DNA from: Rhodobacter capsulatus
Lineage (GTDB): Bacteria; Pseudomonadota; Alphaproteobacteria; Rhodobacterales; Rhodobacteraceae
DNA: 64,000 nucleotides
NCBI RefSeq assembly: GCF_003254295.1
Contig: NZ_QKZO01000013.1
Span: forward strand, 29,945 to 93,944
Direction of reading: 5' to 3'
The notes beneath the pieces are model-generated. The model made no database searches. It saw nothing but the letters and a program-made list of their open reading frames with translations, and was not told where the DNA came from. Positions 35,551 to 44,434 of this stretch are shown one piece after another. The position numbers were made by a program, and so were the translations under genes. Numbering within the stretch: position 1 is the stretch's first letter; each line of letters begins with the position of its first letter.

Positions 35551-38500
35551 ATGACCGACCTTTCCGCCCTTGGCCCAGAGGCCAAATTCGCCCCCGAGGC
35601 CGAGGTTCTGGCGGCACTTGTCGCGCAGGCGGCCCTGCCGCAGGCGACGCTTGACCGGATCGCGGCGCGCGGCGCCGATCTGGTGGCGCGGATCCGGGCC
35701 GAGGCGAAACCGAGCCTGATGGAGCATTTCCTGGCGCAATACGGGCTGTCGACGCGCGAGGGCGTGGCGCTGATGTGTCTGGCCGAGGCGATGCTGCGCG
35801 TGCCCGACACTGCCACGATCGACGCGCTGATCGAGGACAAGATCGCGCCCTCGGACTGGGGCAGGCATCTCGGCACGGCGGCCTCCTCGCTGGTCAATGC
35901 CTCGACCTGGGCCCTGATGCTGACGGGCAAGGTGCTCGATGACGGCGCTGGCGGCATCGCCGGAACCCTGCGCGGCGCGATGCGGCGGCTGGGCGAGCCG
36001 GTCATCCGCGCCGCCGTGGGGCAGGCGATGCGCGAGATGGGGCGGCAATTCGTTCTGGGCGAAACCATTGAAAAGGCTTTGGACCGGGCGCAAAAGCGCG
36101 AGGCCGAGGGTTACACTTTCAGCTATGACATGCTGGGCGAGGCGGCGCTGACCCGCGCCGATGCCGAGCGCTACCGGCTCGCCTATGCGCAGGCGATCAC
36201 GGCGATCGGCAGGGCGGCGACGCGGGGCTCGATCGCGGCCAATCCGGGGATTTCGATCAAGCTTTCGGCGCTGCATCCGCGCTACGAGGTGGCGCAGGAG
36301 GCCCGGGTGATGGCGGAACTGGTGCCGGTCGTGCGCGATCTGGCGCGGGCGGCGGCGGCGGCGGGGATTGCGCTCCATATCGACGCCGAGGAACAGGACC
36401 GGCTGGCGCTGTCCCTGCGCGTGATGGCGGCGGTGATCGCCGATCCCGAGACCGCGGGCTGGCAGGGTTTCGGCGCCGTCGTGCAGGCCTATGGCAAGCG
36501 CGCCGGGGCGGCGATCGATGCGCTCGCCGCGATGGCGCGGGCCGCCGGGCGGCGGATCAACATCCGGCTGGTCAAGGGCGCCTATTGGGACGCCGAAATG
36601 AAGCGCGCCCAGGTCGAGGGCCATCCGGGCTTTCCGCTCTTCACCTCGAAAACCGGCACCGATGTCGCCTATATCTGCCTTGCGGCGAAGCTGTTCGGGC
36701 TGAACGACTGCCTCTATCCGCAATTTGCGACGCATAATGCGCATACGGTGGCGGCGGTGCTGGAGATGGCCGCGGGACGGCCTTACGAATTCCAGCGCCT
36801 GCATGGCATGGGCGCGCGGCTGCATGACATCGTGCTGCGCGAAACCGGCGGGCGTTGCCGGATCTACGCCCCGGTGGGGGCGCATCGTGACCTGCTCGCC
36901 TATCTGGTGCGACGGCTTTTGGAAAACGGCGCGAATTCGTCTTTCGTCAACCAGATCGTCAACGAAAGCGTGCCGCCCGCCGAGGTCGCGGCCTGCCCCT
37001 TTGCGGCGCTGTCCACGGCGCGGGCGCCGCGCGGCCTTCTGGCGCCCGCGGATCTTTTCGGCGCGGGCCGCGTCAATGCGCAGGGCTTCGATCTGAGCGA
37101 CCCCGAGGTTCTGGCGCGGATCGAGGCGGCGCGGGATGTGACCCTGCCCGACGCGGCGCCGATCGTGGCGGGGCCGGTCTCGGGCACCCTGCGCCCGGTG
37201 CGGAACCCGGCCACCGGCGCGGTCGTGGCGCAGGTGACCGAGGCCGATGCGGCGACGGTTGCGGTGGCTTTGGACGCGGCGCAGCTCTGGTCGGCGCCTG
37301 CGGCGGAGCGCGCGGCGGTGCTGCGCCGCGCTGCCGATCTTTACGAGGAGAGCTTTGGCCCGATCTTCGCCGCGCTGGCGCAGGAAGCCGGAAAGACGCT
37401 CGGCGATGCCGTGTCGGAGCTGCGCGAGGCCGTTGATTTTTTGCGCTATTATGCGGCCGAAGGGGCAGCGGATACGCGCCCCCCGCGCGGTGCCGTGGTG
37501 GCGATCAGCCCCTGGAACTTTCCGCTGGCGATCTTCACCGGCCAGATCGCGGCGGCGCTGATGGCGGGCAATGCGGTGCTGGCAAAGCCCGCCGAACAGA
37601 CGCCGATCATCGCGGCGCTGGCCGTGCGGTTGCTGCATCAGGCCGGGGTTCCCGCCGCGGCGCTGCAGCTTTTGCCGGGCGATGGCGCCAGCGTCGGCGC
37701 CGCGTTGACCCGCGATCCGCGCGTCAAATGCGTCGTTTTTACCGGCTCGACCGAGACCGCGCAGATCATCGCCCGCACGATGGCCGCGCATCTGGCGCCC
37801 GGCACGCCGCTGATCGCGGAAACCGGCGGGCTCAATGCGATGGTCGTCGACAGCACCGCGCTGCCCGAACAGGCGGTGCGCGATGTGGTGGCCTCGGCCT
37901 TCCGCTCGGCCGGGCAACGCTGCTCGGCGCTGCGCTGTCTTTACGTGCAGGACGATATCGCCCCGCATCTGATCGAGATGCTGAAAGGCGCGATGGAGGA
38001 GCTGGTTTCGGGCGATCCGGCGCGGCTTTCGACCGATGTCGGCCCGGTGATCGACGCCGAGGCCAGGGCCGGGATCGAGGCCTATCTGGCGCGGAACGCG
38101 GGGCGCATCCTGCACCGCGGCCCTGCGCCCGAGGGCGGGTATTTCGTCGCCCCGGCGCTGCTGAAGGTCGGCGGAATCGCCGATCTGGAGCGTGAAATCT
38201 TTGGCCCGGTGTTGCATCTTGCAACATTCGCCGCGGAGGATCTGCCCGCGGTGATCGCGGCGATCAATACGCGCGGCTATGGGCTGACTTTCGGTCTGCA
38301 TTCGCGCATCGATGCCCGCGTCGAAACCGTGGCCGAGACGATCCGGGCGGGCAACATCTATGTGAACCGCAACCAGATCGGCGCGGTGGTGGGCAGCCAG
38401 CCCTTTGGCGGCGAGGGGCTTTCGGGCACCGGGCCGAAGGCGGGCGGGCCGCTCTATCTGGGCCGTTTTTACGCGCCGGAGCCGGTTTCGGCGGCCGGGG

Positions 38501-38934
38501 CCTGGACAGAGGCCGCAACGCCGGTTCTGCCCGAAGCGGTGGAAACGCAGCTGGCCGAGATCTTCCTGCCCGGTCCGACGGGCGAGCTGAACCGGCTGAC
38601 GCGGCATCTGCGCGGTCCGATCCTCTGCCTTGGACCGGGGCGTGACGCTGCGGCAGCGCAGGCGGCGGCGGTGGAGGCCCTGGGCGGGCAGGCCGTTCAG
38701 GCGACCGGGGCCGTGCCCGCCAAGGCCTTGGAAACGCTGGCACCTTTGGCGGGTGTGCTGTGGTGGGGCGCGGCCGAGACCGGCCGTGCCTATGCGCAGG
38801 CCTTGGCTGCCCGACCCGGGGCGCTGGTGCCGCTGATCGCCGCCAAACCCGATCAGGCCCATGTCGCGCATGAGCGGCATCTGTGCGTCGACACGACGGC
38901 GGCGGGTGGCAATGCGGCGCTTCTGGCGGGGTGA
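35551..38934 (+). CDS. putA: bifunctional proline dehydrogenase / P5C dehydrogenase
   Basis: 1127-residue membrane-associated flavoenzyme that oxidises proline to P5C (FAD) and then to glutamate (NAD+), channelling the intermediate. The proline dehydrogenase barrel (~150-480) includes SIKLSALHPRYE, IDAEEQDR, RLVKGAYWDAEMKRAQ and QFATHNAHT. The aldehyde dehydrogenase part (~540-1000) includes SPWNFPLAIFTGQIAAAL, VFTGSTETAQ, the Glu in IAETGGLN and Cys in SAGQRCSALRC. The N-terminal ribbon-helix-helix DNA-binding domain of enteric PutA is absent, consistent with control by separate PutR. AAGGAG precedes ATG 35551. Confidence 0.97.
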   Translation: MTDLSALGPEAKFAPEAEVLAALVAQAALPQATLDRIAARGADLVARIRAEAKPSLMEHFLAQYGLSTREGVALMCLAEAMLRVPDTATIDALIEDKIAPSDWGRHLGTAASSLVNASTWALMLTGKVLDDGAGGIAGTLRGAMRRLGEPVIRAAVGQAMREMGRQFVLGETIEKALDRAQKREAEGYTFSYDMLGEAALTRADAERYRLAYAQAITAIGRAATRGSIAANPGISIKLSALHPRYEVAQEARVMAELVPVVRDLARAAAAAGIALHIDAEEQDRLALSLRVMAAVIADPETAGWQGFGAVVQAYGKRAGAAIDALAAMARAAGRRINIRLVKGAYWDAEMKRAQVEGHPGFPLFTSKTGTDVAYICLAAKLFGLNDCLYPQFATHNAHTVAAVLEMAAGRPYEFQRLHGMGARLHDIVLRETGGRCRIYAPVGAHRDLLAYLVRRLLENGANSSFVNQIVNESVPPAEVAACPFAALSTARAPRGLLAPADLFGAGRVNAQGFDLSDPEVLARIEAARDVTLPDAAPIVAGPVSGTLRPVRNPATGAVVAQVTEADAATVAVALDAAQLWSAPAAERAAVLRRAADLYEESFGPIFAALAQEAGKTLGDAVSELREAVDFLRYYAAEGAADTRPPRGAVVAISPWNFPLAIFTGQIAAALMAGNAVLAKPAEQTPIIAALAVRLLHQAGVPAAALQLLPGDGASVGAALTRDPRVKCVVFTGSTETAQIIARTMAAHLAPGTPLIAETGGLNAMVVDSTALPEQAVRDVVASAFRSAGQRCSALRCLYVQDDIAPHLIEMLKGAMEELVSGDPARLSTDVGPVIDAEARAGIEAYLARNAGRILHRGPAPEGGYFVAPALLKVGGIADLEREIFGPVLHLATFAAEDLPAVIAAINTRGYGLTFGLHSRIDARVETVAETIRAGNIYVNRNQIGAVVGSQPFGGEGLSGTGPKAGGPLYLGRFYAPEPVSAAGAWTEAATPVLPEAVETQLAEIFLPGPTGELNRLTRHLRGPILCLGPGRDAAAAQAAAVEALGGQAVQATGAVPAKALETLAPLAGVLWWGAAETGRAYAQALAARPGALVPLIAAKPDQAHVAHERHLCVDTTAAGGNAALLAG

Positions 38935-39001
38935 CTTGCCCTTTGCGTCCGCCTGCGGCAAATTGCAGCACTGCTTGCGGGCGTGATCAGGGGAGAGAAC
39001 G

Positions 39002-39487
39002 ATGATCAAGGGATTTGCGGCGCCGCTTTGCGCGCTGATGCTGGCGCTGATGCCGGTTTCGGGTCGGGCGCATGAGGCGCAGGCCGGGGCGTTGACGATC
39101 ATCCATCCGTCGATTCCGGCGGTGATGCCGGGGGCGCAGGCGGCGGCGGGCTATTTCACCATCGTCAATGCGGGCGACAGCGCCGACCGGCTGACCGCGG
39201 TCGAGGTCGATTTCGCCGCGATGGCGATGCTGCACAAGACCGAGACCGATGCGGCGGGCGTGGCCCGGATGCTGGATGTCGACGCGGTCGAGGTGCCCGC
39301 GGGAGCCACGGTGACATTCGCGCCGGGCGGGCTGCATGTGATGTTCATGGGGCTGAGCGTGCCGATCGCCGAAGGGGTGATGCTGCCCGGAACGCTGGTT
39401 TTCGAGCATGCGGGCAAGGTGCCGGTGGAGTTCATGGTGACGACGGCGGGCAAGGCGCCCGACATGTCGGGTCATGCAATGCCCTGA
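39002..39487 (+). CDS. periplasmic copper chaperone PCu(A)C
   Basis: 161-residue periplasmic Cu(I) chaperone of the PCu(A)C family that delivers copper to cytochrome oxidases. Signal peptide about 1-23 (ending GRA). The copper site of the family, an H-M pattern, is visible: MAMLHKTETD then GVARM and GGLHVMFMG with conserved His and Met. Length normal. An extra GHAMP tail with His/Met may also bind metal. AGAGAACG precedes the ATG. No SCO gene adjoins it. Confidence 0.9.
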   Translation: MIKGFAAPLCALMLALMPVSGRAHEAQAGALTIIHPSIPAVMPGAQAAAGYFTIVNAGDSADRLTAVEVDFAAMAMLHKTETDAAGVARMLDVDAVEVPAGATVTFAPGGLHVMFMGLSVPIAEGVMLPGTLVFEHAGKVPVEFMVTTAGKAPDMSGHAMP

Positions 39488-39521
39488 ACCCATGCCTAAA
39501 AGGCATATCTGGCGGTGAAAA

Positions 39522-39542
39522 CGGCGGTCGATCTGACCGCCG
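39522..39542. terminator. hairpin after copper chaperone gene
   Basis: 8-bp stem CGGCGGTC / GACCGCCG with a 5-base loop, 34 bases after the stop; a smaller hairpin ATGCC..GGCAT precedes it at about 39492. No T-run, so termination is only possible. Confidence 0.35.
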
Positions 39543-39578
39543 CCCCGGGCTAGGAAGACTGCAGCAAGGGAGGGTCCG

Positions 39579-40727
39579 ATGTCCGATGCGCCGCTCAAGG
39601 GGCTCAAGGTGGTGGAACTGGCGCGGATACTCGCCGGTCCCTGGATCGGCCAGGTTCTGGCCGATCTGGGTGCCGAGGTTGTAAAAGTGGAAGCGCCGGA
39701 AGGCGACGACACCCGCCGCTGGGGTCCGCCCTTCATCGAACGGCTGCGTCCCGATGGCACTTTTGAAACCGTGGCCGCCTATTTTCAGGCGGCAAACCGG
39801 GGAAAAACCTCGGTCAAATGTGACTTTTCGAACATTGACGATCTGGCACGGCTGAAACGGCTGATCGCCGAGGCCGATGTGGTGATCGAGAACTTCAAGC
39901 TGGGCGGGTTGAAAAAGTTCGGTCTGGATTATGACAGTCTGGCCGCCGAAAACCCCGGTCTGGTCTATGTCTCGGTCACCGGCTTTGGCCAGACCGGGCC
40001 GCGGGCGGCGCAGCCGGGCTATGATTTTCTGGTGCAGGGCATGTGCGGGATCATGGATCTGACCGGGCCGAAGGACGGCGAGCCGCAAAAGGTCGGAGTT
40101 GCCTGGATCGACATTTTCACCGGGCTTTATGGCGTCATCGGGGTGCAGGCGGCGCTGGCCGAGCGGGCGCGGTCGGGGCGCGGGCAGCAGGTGGACATGA
40201 GCCTGCTGGATTGCGGCGTGGGGGTGCTTGCCAATCAGGCGATGAACCATCTGCTGGGCGGGATGGTGCCGCACCGGCTGGGCAATGCGCATCCGAATAT
40301 CGTGCCGTATCAAGTGTTTCCGGCTGCAGATGGGCATTTCATCATCGCTTGCGGCAATGACCGGCAGTTTCAGGCCTTGTGCGCGATGCTGGGGCTCACG
40401 GCCGAGGCCGCGCACCCGGATTATGCCACGAATGCCGGGCGCGTGGCGCATCGGGATGCGCTTTGCGCCCGTATCGCCGAGGTCACGGCGGCGCGGCCGA
40501 AAGCCGATCTGATCGCGGCGATGGAGGCGGCGGGCATTCCCGGCGGCCCGATCAATGATGTGGCCGAGGCGCTGGCCGAGCCGCAGATCGCCGCGCGCGG
40601 GATGCGGATTGCGCCCGAGGGCCTGCCCGGCCTGCGCACGCCGATCGTCTTTTCGCGCTCGGATCTGGCGCTGGACAAGGCCAGCCCGGCGCTGGGTGAC
40701 GGAGAGTGGCATTTTTCTGTCGGTTGA
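39579..40727 (+). CDS. CaiB/BaiF family (class III) CoA-transferase
   Basis: 382-residue family III CoA-transferase. Blocks: GLKVVELARILAGPWIGQVLADLGAEVVKVE (N-terminal Rossmann), NRGKTSV, YVSVTGFGQTGP, YDFLVQGMCGIM, the catalytic Asp in VAWIDIFTGLYG, and GQQVDMSLLD. It moves CoA between carboxylic acids (for example formyl-CoA/oxalate, succinyl-CoA/hydroxyacids). The acceptor acid cannot be read from sequence. Ribosome binding site AAGGGAGG. It stands 57 bp before pabB on the same strand. Confidence 0.92.
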   Translation: MSDAPLKGLKVVELARILAGPWIGQVLADLGAEVVKVEAPEGDDTRRWGPPFIERLRPDGTFETVAAYFQAANRGKTSVKCDFSNIDDLARLKRLIAEADVVIENFKLGGLKKFGLDYDSLAAENPGLVYVSVTGFGQTGPRAAQPGYDFLVQGMCGIMDLTGPKDGEPQKVGVAWIDIFTGLYGVIGVQAALAERARSGRGQQVDMSLLDCGVGVLANQAMNHLLGGMVPHRLGNAHPNIVPYQVFPAADGHFIIACGNDRQFQALCAMLGLTAEAAHPDYATNAGRVAHRDALCARIAEVTAARPKADLIAAMEAAGIPGGPINDVAEALAEPQIAARGMRIAPEGLPGLRTPIVFSRSDLALDKASPALGDGEWHFSVG

Positions 40728-40784
40728 GGCATTGCCGCGCGGCAAAACCCCGCTTTATTGGGGCGAAGCGAGCGCGAGGGAGAC

Positions 40785-41915
40785 GTGGGCAGCCTGAGTT
40801 TCGAATTCGACCGCGGTCCCGAGGGCCGGGCCGCGCGATTTGCGCGGCCGTCCGCGGTGATCCGGGCCGAGACCCTGGACGAGATCGGCCCGGCTTTCGA
40901 GGCCATCGCCCGGGCGCGGGCGGCGGGAAAATGGCTGGCGGGGCTTCTGAGCTACGAGCTGGGATATGCCTTTTCGGCGAAACTCGCGCCGCTGATGCCC
41001 GAAAACCGCGACGTGCCGCTGATGCTCTTCGGGGTCTATGACGCGCCCGAAGCGCCCTTGCCCGACCCCGTGCCCGCGCCACGGGTGCCGCAATTTTCCC
41101 CCGCCGTCACGCAGGCCGATTACCTGCGGGCCTTCGCCCGGGTGCAGGACTATATCGCCGCGGGCGACGTCTATCAGATCAACCTGACCTTTCCGCTGCG
41201 CGCCGATTGCGACGCCGATCCGCGCGCGCTTTACGCCCGGCTGAAGGCGGCGCAGCCGGTGGGCCATGGCGTGCTGGTCGAGACCGAAGACTTTGCGGTG
41301 CTCTCGCGTTCACCCGAGCTTTTTTTCGCCATCGACGACCAGGGCCGGGCGACGGTGCGGCCGATGAAGGGCACGGTGGCGCGCGGCGCGACGCCCGCGG
41401 CGGATGCGCAGGCGGTGGACTGGCTGCGGGGCTCGGAAAAGAATCGCGCCGAAAATCTGATGATCGTCGATCTTCTGCGCAACGATCTGAGCCGGATTGC
41501 CGGGATCGGATCGGTCAAAGTGCCCGCGCTTTACGATATCGAGACCTATGCGACGGTGCATCAGATGACCTCGACCGTCACCGCGCAGATCCGGCAAGGC
41601 GTTGATTTCGAAGCGATCTGTCAAGCACTTTTCCCCTGCGGCTCGATCACCGGGGCGCCGAAGATCCGCGCCATGCAGATCATCCGCGAGCTCGAACCCG
41701 ATCAACGCGGCGTTTATTGTGGTTCCATCGGCTGGCTTGCGCCGACAGGCGGAATGGCGTTCAACGTGGCCATCCGCAGCCTGACCCTGCGTCAGGGCGT
41801 GGCGGTGCTGAATGTCGGCGGTGGGGTGGTGCATGACAGCGAGGGGGTGTCGGAATGGGCGGAAGCGCTGAGCAAGGCGGCCTTCGTGACGGCGCCCCCG
41901 CCGATGTGCGGCTGA
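40785..41915 (+). CDS. pabB: aminodeoxychorismate synthase component I
   Basis: 376-residue chorismate-utilising enzyme making 4-amino-4-deoxychorismate for folate. Conserved blocks: AGDVYQINLTFPL, SPELFF, PMKGTVARG, EKNRAENLMIVDLLRNDL, ATVHQMTSTV, ALFPCGSITGAPKIRAMQII and GWLAPTGGMAFNVAIRSL. The GTG at 40785 is preferred because GAGGGAG is just upstream; a TTG nine codons earlier lacks one. It overlaps pabC by 61 bp. The shorter N-terminus than E. coli PabB matches many alphaproteobacteria. Confidence 0.93.
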   Translation: MGSLSFEFDRGPEGRAARFARPSAVIRAETLDEIGPAFEAIARARAAGKWLAGLLSYELGYAFSAKLAPLMPENRDVPLMLFGVYDAPEAPLPDPVPAPRVPQFSPAVTQADYLRAFARVQDYIAAGDVYQINLTFPLRADCDADPRALYARLKAAQPVGHGVLVETEDFAVLSRSPELFFAIDDQGRATVRPMKGTVARGATPAADAQAVDWLRGSEKNRAENLMIVDLLRNDLSRIAGIGSVKVPALYDIETYATVHQMTSTVTAQIRQGVDFEAICQALFPCGSITGAPKIRAMQIIRELEPDQRGVYCGSIGWLAPTGGMAFNVAIRSLTLRQGVAVLNVGGGVVHDSEGVSEWAEALSKAAFVTAPPPMCG

Positions 41916-42505
41916 TCGAGACGATGCTTTGGGCCCCCGGCGAGGGGGTGGCGCTGATCCTGCATCATCTGGCGCGGCTTGAAGCCGGGTGCCGGAAGCT
42001 CGGCATCGACTGCGATCTGTGGCGGGTCGAACAAATGATCGAAACCGTCAGCGCCGCGGAGCCGTTGCGGCTGCGGCTGACGGTGGGGCTGGATGGCGGG
42101 CCCGAGCTGACAACCGCGCCGCTGCCAAAGGCGAAAGCGCTGTGGCGGGTGGGGCTGGCCGAGGGGCGCGTGGCCTCGGACGATCCGTGGCGGCAGGTGA
42201 AATCGACCGAACGGCATTTCTATGACCGGGTCCGGGCGGAGCTGCCCGCGGCCTGGGACGAGGCGATTTTTCTCAATGAACGCAATGAGGTGGTTGAGGG
42301 CACGATCACCAATGTCTTCCTGTGGCGCGACAATCTTCTGTGGACGCCGCCGCTGCGCTGCGGCGCTTTGCCGGGCGTGTTGCGCGCGAAGCTGCTGGCG
42401 ACGGGCCGGGCGCGCGAGGCGGTTCTGCGCTGGTCCGATCTGGCCGAGGGGCGGTTCTTTCTGGGCAATGCTTTGCGCGGGCTGGTTCCTGCGGAAGTGA
42501 TCTGA
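41855..42505 (+). CDS. pabC: aminodeoxychorismate lyase (class IV PLP enzyme)
   Basis: 216-residue fold-type IV PLP enzyme expected to release pyruvate from aminodeoxychorismate, giving p-aminobenzoate. Visible: LIETMLWAPGEGVALILHHLARLEAGCRKLGI, the PLP lysine in QVKSTERHFYD and NEVVEGTITNVFL. It is shorter than enteric PabC (~270) because of a compact N-terminus. It begins inside pabB in another frame (61-bp overlap), supporting coupling. A later internal start is conceivable. Confidence 0.88.
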   Translation: MGGSAEQGGLRDGAPADVRLIETMLWAPGEGVALILHHLARLEAGCRKLGIDCDLWRVEQMIETVSAAEPLRLRLTVGLDGGPELTTAPLPKAKALWRVGLAEGRVASDDPWRQVKSTERHFYDRVRAELPAAWDEAIFLNERNEVVEGTITNVFLWRDNLLWTPPLRCGALPGVLRAKLLATGRAREAVLRWSDLAEGRFFLGNALRGLVPAEVI

Positions 42506-42574
42506 GCGCGGGTCGAGAGGGATTCCAAATCGCCCCCCGCTGTGGCAGGGTTCGCGCCAACCGAAGGGGGCACT

Positions 42575-43621
42575 ATGCGGAAAGTGGAACTGGGGCGCAC
42601 CGGTCTGATGGTGAGCGAATTGTGTCTGGGCTCGATGACCTGGGGCACGCAGAACACGGAGGCCGAGGGTCATGCGCAGATCGATCTGGCGCTCGACCGC
42701 GGCGTGAATTTCATCGACACCGCAGAGGTTTACCCGGTCAACCCGATTTCCGCCGAAACCGTCGGCCGGACCGAGGAGATCATCGGCACCTGGTTTGCCA
42801 GGACCGGGCGGCGGCGCGATGTCGTGCTGGCGACGAAGATCGCGGGCAATGCGATGAAGGCGGTGCGCGACGGCGGCCCGATCACGCCCACGACGATCCG
42901 CACCGCGGTCGAGGGGTCTTTGCGGCGGCTGCAAACGGATCACATCGAGCTTTATCAGTTCCACTGGCCGAACCGGGGGGATTACCATTTCCGGCAGAAC
43001 TGGAAGTTCGACGCGACGAAGCAGCCGGGCAAGGCCGAGATCGAGGAGGATTTCTGCGCCTGTCTGGAGACGCTGGCTGTGCTGCGCGGCGAGGGCAAGA
43101 TCGGCCACTTTGGTCTGTCGAATGACAGTGCCTGGGGGGTGATGACGGCGCTGCGGCTGGCCGAGGCGGGGCATGGGCCGCGCGTCGCCAGCTTGCAGAA
43201 CGAATATTCGTTGATGTGTCGGCTTTACGACACCGATCTGGCCGAGGTGGCCGTGCAGGAAGGCATCACGCTGCTGGCCTATTCGACACTGGCGACGGGG
43301 ATGCTGAGCGGGAAATATGCGGGCGGCGCCGTGCCTGCGGGCTCGCGCCGGTCGATCAACCGCGAGTTGGGCGGGCGGTCCAATCCGCGGGCTTTTGAAA
43401 TTGCCGATCTTTATGTGGGCCTTGCGCGCGAGGCGGGGCTGGATCCGGTGACGATGGCGGTGGCCTGGGTGCTGCAGCGGCCCTTCCCGGTGGTGCCGAT
43501 CATCGGCGCGACCTCGGTCTGGCAGCTGGAAAAGTCGCTTGATGCGGCGGGGCGGGGGCTCGACAAGACGTTGCTCGGCGCGATCGAAAGGGTGCATCAT
43601 GGCCATCCGATGCCGTTCTGA
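42575..43621 (+). CDS. aldo/keto reductase (Tas-like)
   Basis: 348-residue NADPH-dependent aldo/keto reductase with the TIM-barrel residues of the family: FIDTAEVYPVNP (Asp, Tyr), VVLATKIAGN (Lys) and IELYQFHWPN (His). NADPH-binding GATSVWQLEKSLDA near the C-terminus. Overall length and insert (NRGDYHFRQNW) match E. coli Tas. ATG 42575 has GAAGGGGG upstream. The 3' end overlaps the next lipoprotein gene by 23 bp. Confidence 0.9.
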   Translation: MRKVELGRTGLMVSELCLGSMTWGTQNTEAEGHAQIDLALDRGVNFIDTAEVYPVNPISAETVGRTEEIIGTWFARTGRRRDVVLATKIAGNAMKAVRDGGPITPTTIRTAVEGSLRRLQTDHIELYQFHWPNRGDYHFRQNWKFDATKQPGKAEIEEDFCACLETLAVLRGEGKIGHFGLSNDSAWGVMTALRLAEAGHGPRVASLQNEYSLMCRLYDTDLAEVAVQEGITLLAYSTLATGMLSGKYAGGAVPAGSRRSINRELGGRSNPRAFEIADLYVGLAREAGLDPVTMAVAWVLQRPFPVVPIIGATSVWQLEKSLDAAGRGLDKTLLGAIERVHHGHPMPF

Positions 43622-43943
43622 GGCGCTGGCGCTGCTGCTGGTTGCAGCTCTCGCCGCCTGCAAGCCCGGCGCTGACGAAGGCAGATTGCAGGGCGGCGGA
43701 CCCGAGGCGGTGGCCGCGGCGCGGGCCAGCTGTGAAGGCAAGGGCGGGCAATGGGCGCGGCAGGGCAAGATGGAATATTGCGTCACCCGCACGACGGACG
43801 CGGGCAAATCCTGCCGCGCGGGGTCGGATTGCGCGGGGGAATGCCTGGCGCGTTCAAGGACTTGCGCCCCGGCAAAGCCGCTTTTGGGCTGCAACGCCGT
43901 GCTGAATGATGCCGGGATCGAGGGGAACCAATGCGTCGAGTGA
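43599..43943 (+). CDS. small cysteine-rich lipoprotein
   Basis: 114-residue predicted lipoprotein: MAIRCRSEALALLLVAALAAC with lipobox LAAC, then a cysteine-rich mature part (SCEGKGGQWAR, YCVT, KSCRAGSDCAGECLARSRTCAP, GCN, QCVE) that probably forms several disulfides. No known family recognised. It begins inside the aldo/keto reductase gene (23-bp overlap) and overlaps the next lipoprotein gene by 13 bp, so the three are likely one transcript. Confidence 0.7.
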   Translation: MAIRCRSEALALLLVAALAACKPGADEGRLQGGGPEAVAAARASCEGKGGQWARQGKMEYCVTRTTDAGKSCRAGSDCAGECLARSRTCAPAKPLLGCNAVLNDAGIEGNQCVE

Positions 43944-44434
43944 TTTGGGCCGGGCTTCTGGCCCTGGCGGCCTGCGGCGCGAAGGCGCCTGCGCCCACGG
44001 CGCCGCTGCGCGATCCGAAGGTGATGATCACCTCGGCGGCGCTGTTCGATCCGGCGCGGTTCGGCGGCGACTGGCAGGTGGCGATGAGTGCGACGCCGCG
44101 CTGTGGCGGCGCGAAGCAGAGCTGGCGCTGGGACGGGCGGGGTGCCTATGCGCTCTCGGGCGTCGATTGCACGGGGGCGGTGCCTGCGGTGCTGCACGGA
44201 CAGGCGGCGCTGACCGGTCCGGGCGGGCGGTTCGCGCCCGACAAGGCCTATCGCGGCGCGCCGGTCTGGGTGCTTTGGGTCGATCAGGACTATCGGGTGG
44301 CGGCTTTGGGCACGCCCTCGGGCGATTGGGCCGTGGTGCTGGCGCGGCCGGGCAAGGGGCGCGGCGATCTGTTGACGGCAGCGCGCGAAGTGCTTGATTT
44401 CAATGGCTATGATCTGAAGCGCATCGGCGGTTGA
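43931..44434 (+). CDS. lipocalin-like lipoprotein
   Basis: 167-residue predicted lipoprotein (lipobox LAAC at residues 12-15). The mature domain looks like a small lipocalin: FDPARFGGDWQVAMS corresponds to the GxW motif, RYDxxx-type strands follow, and VWVLWVDQDYRVAALGTPSGDWAVVLAR resembles the TDY/RxW region of Blc-like proteins. Probably outer-membrane bound with a lipid-type ligand. Its 3' end overlaps the convergent Nudix gene by 28 bp. Confidence 0.72.
   Translation: MRRVIWAGLLALAACGAKAPAPTAPLRDPKVMITSAALFDPARFGGDWQVAMSATPRCGGAKQSWRWDGRGAYALSGVDCTGAVPAVLHGQAALTGPGGRFAPDKAYRGAPVWVLWVDQDYRVAALGTPSGDWAVVLARPGKGRGDLLTAAREVLDFNGYDLKRIGG

Noticed and set aside
35518..39102. An 1194-codon minus-strand frame opposite putA
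   Set aside because: Composition is Arg/His/Gln-rich without domains; putA on the other strand is unambiguous.
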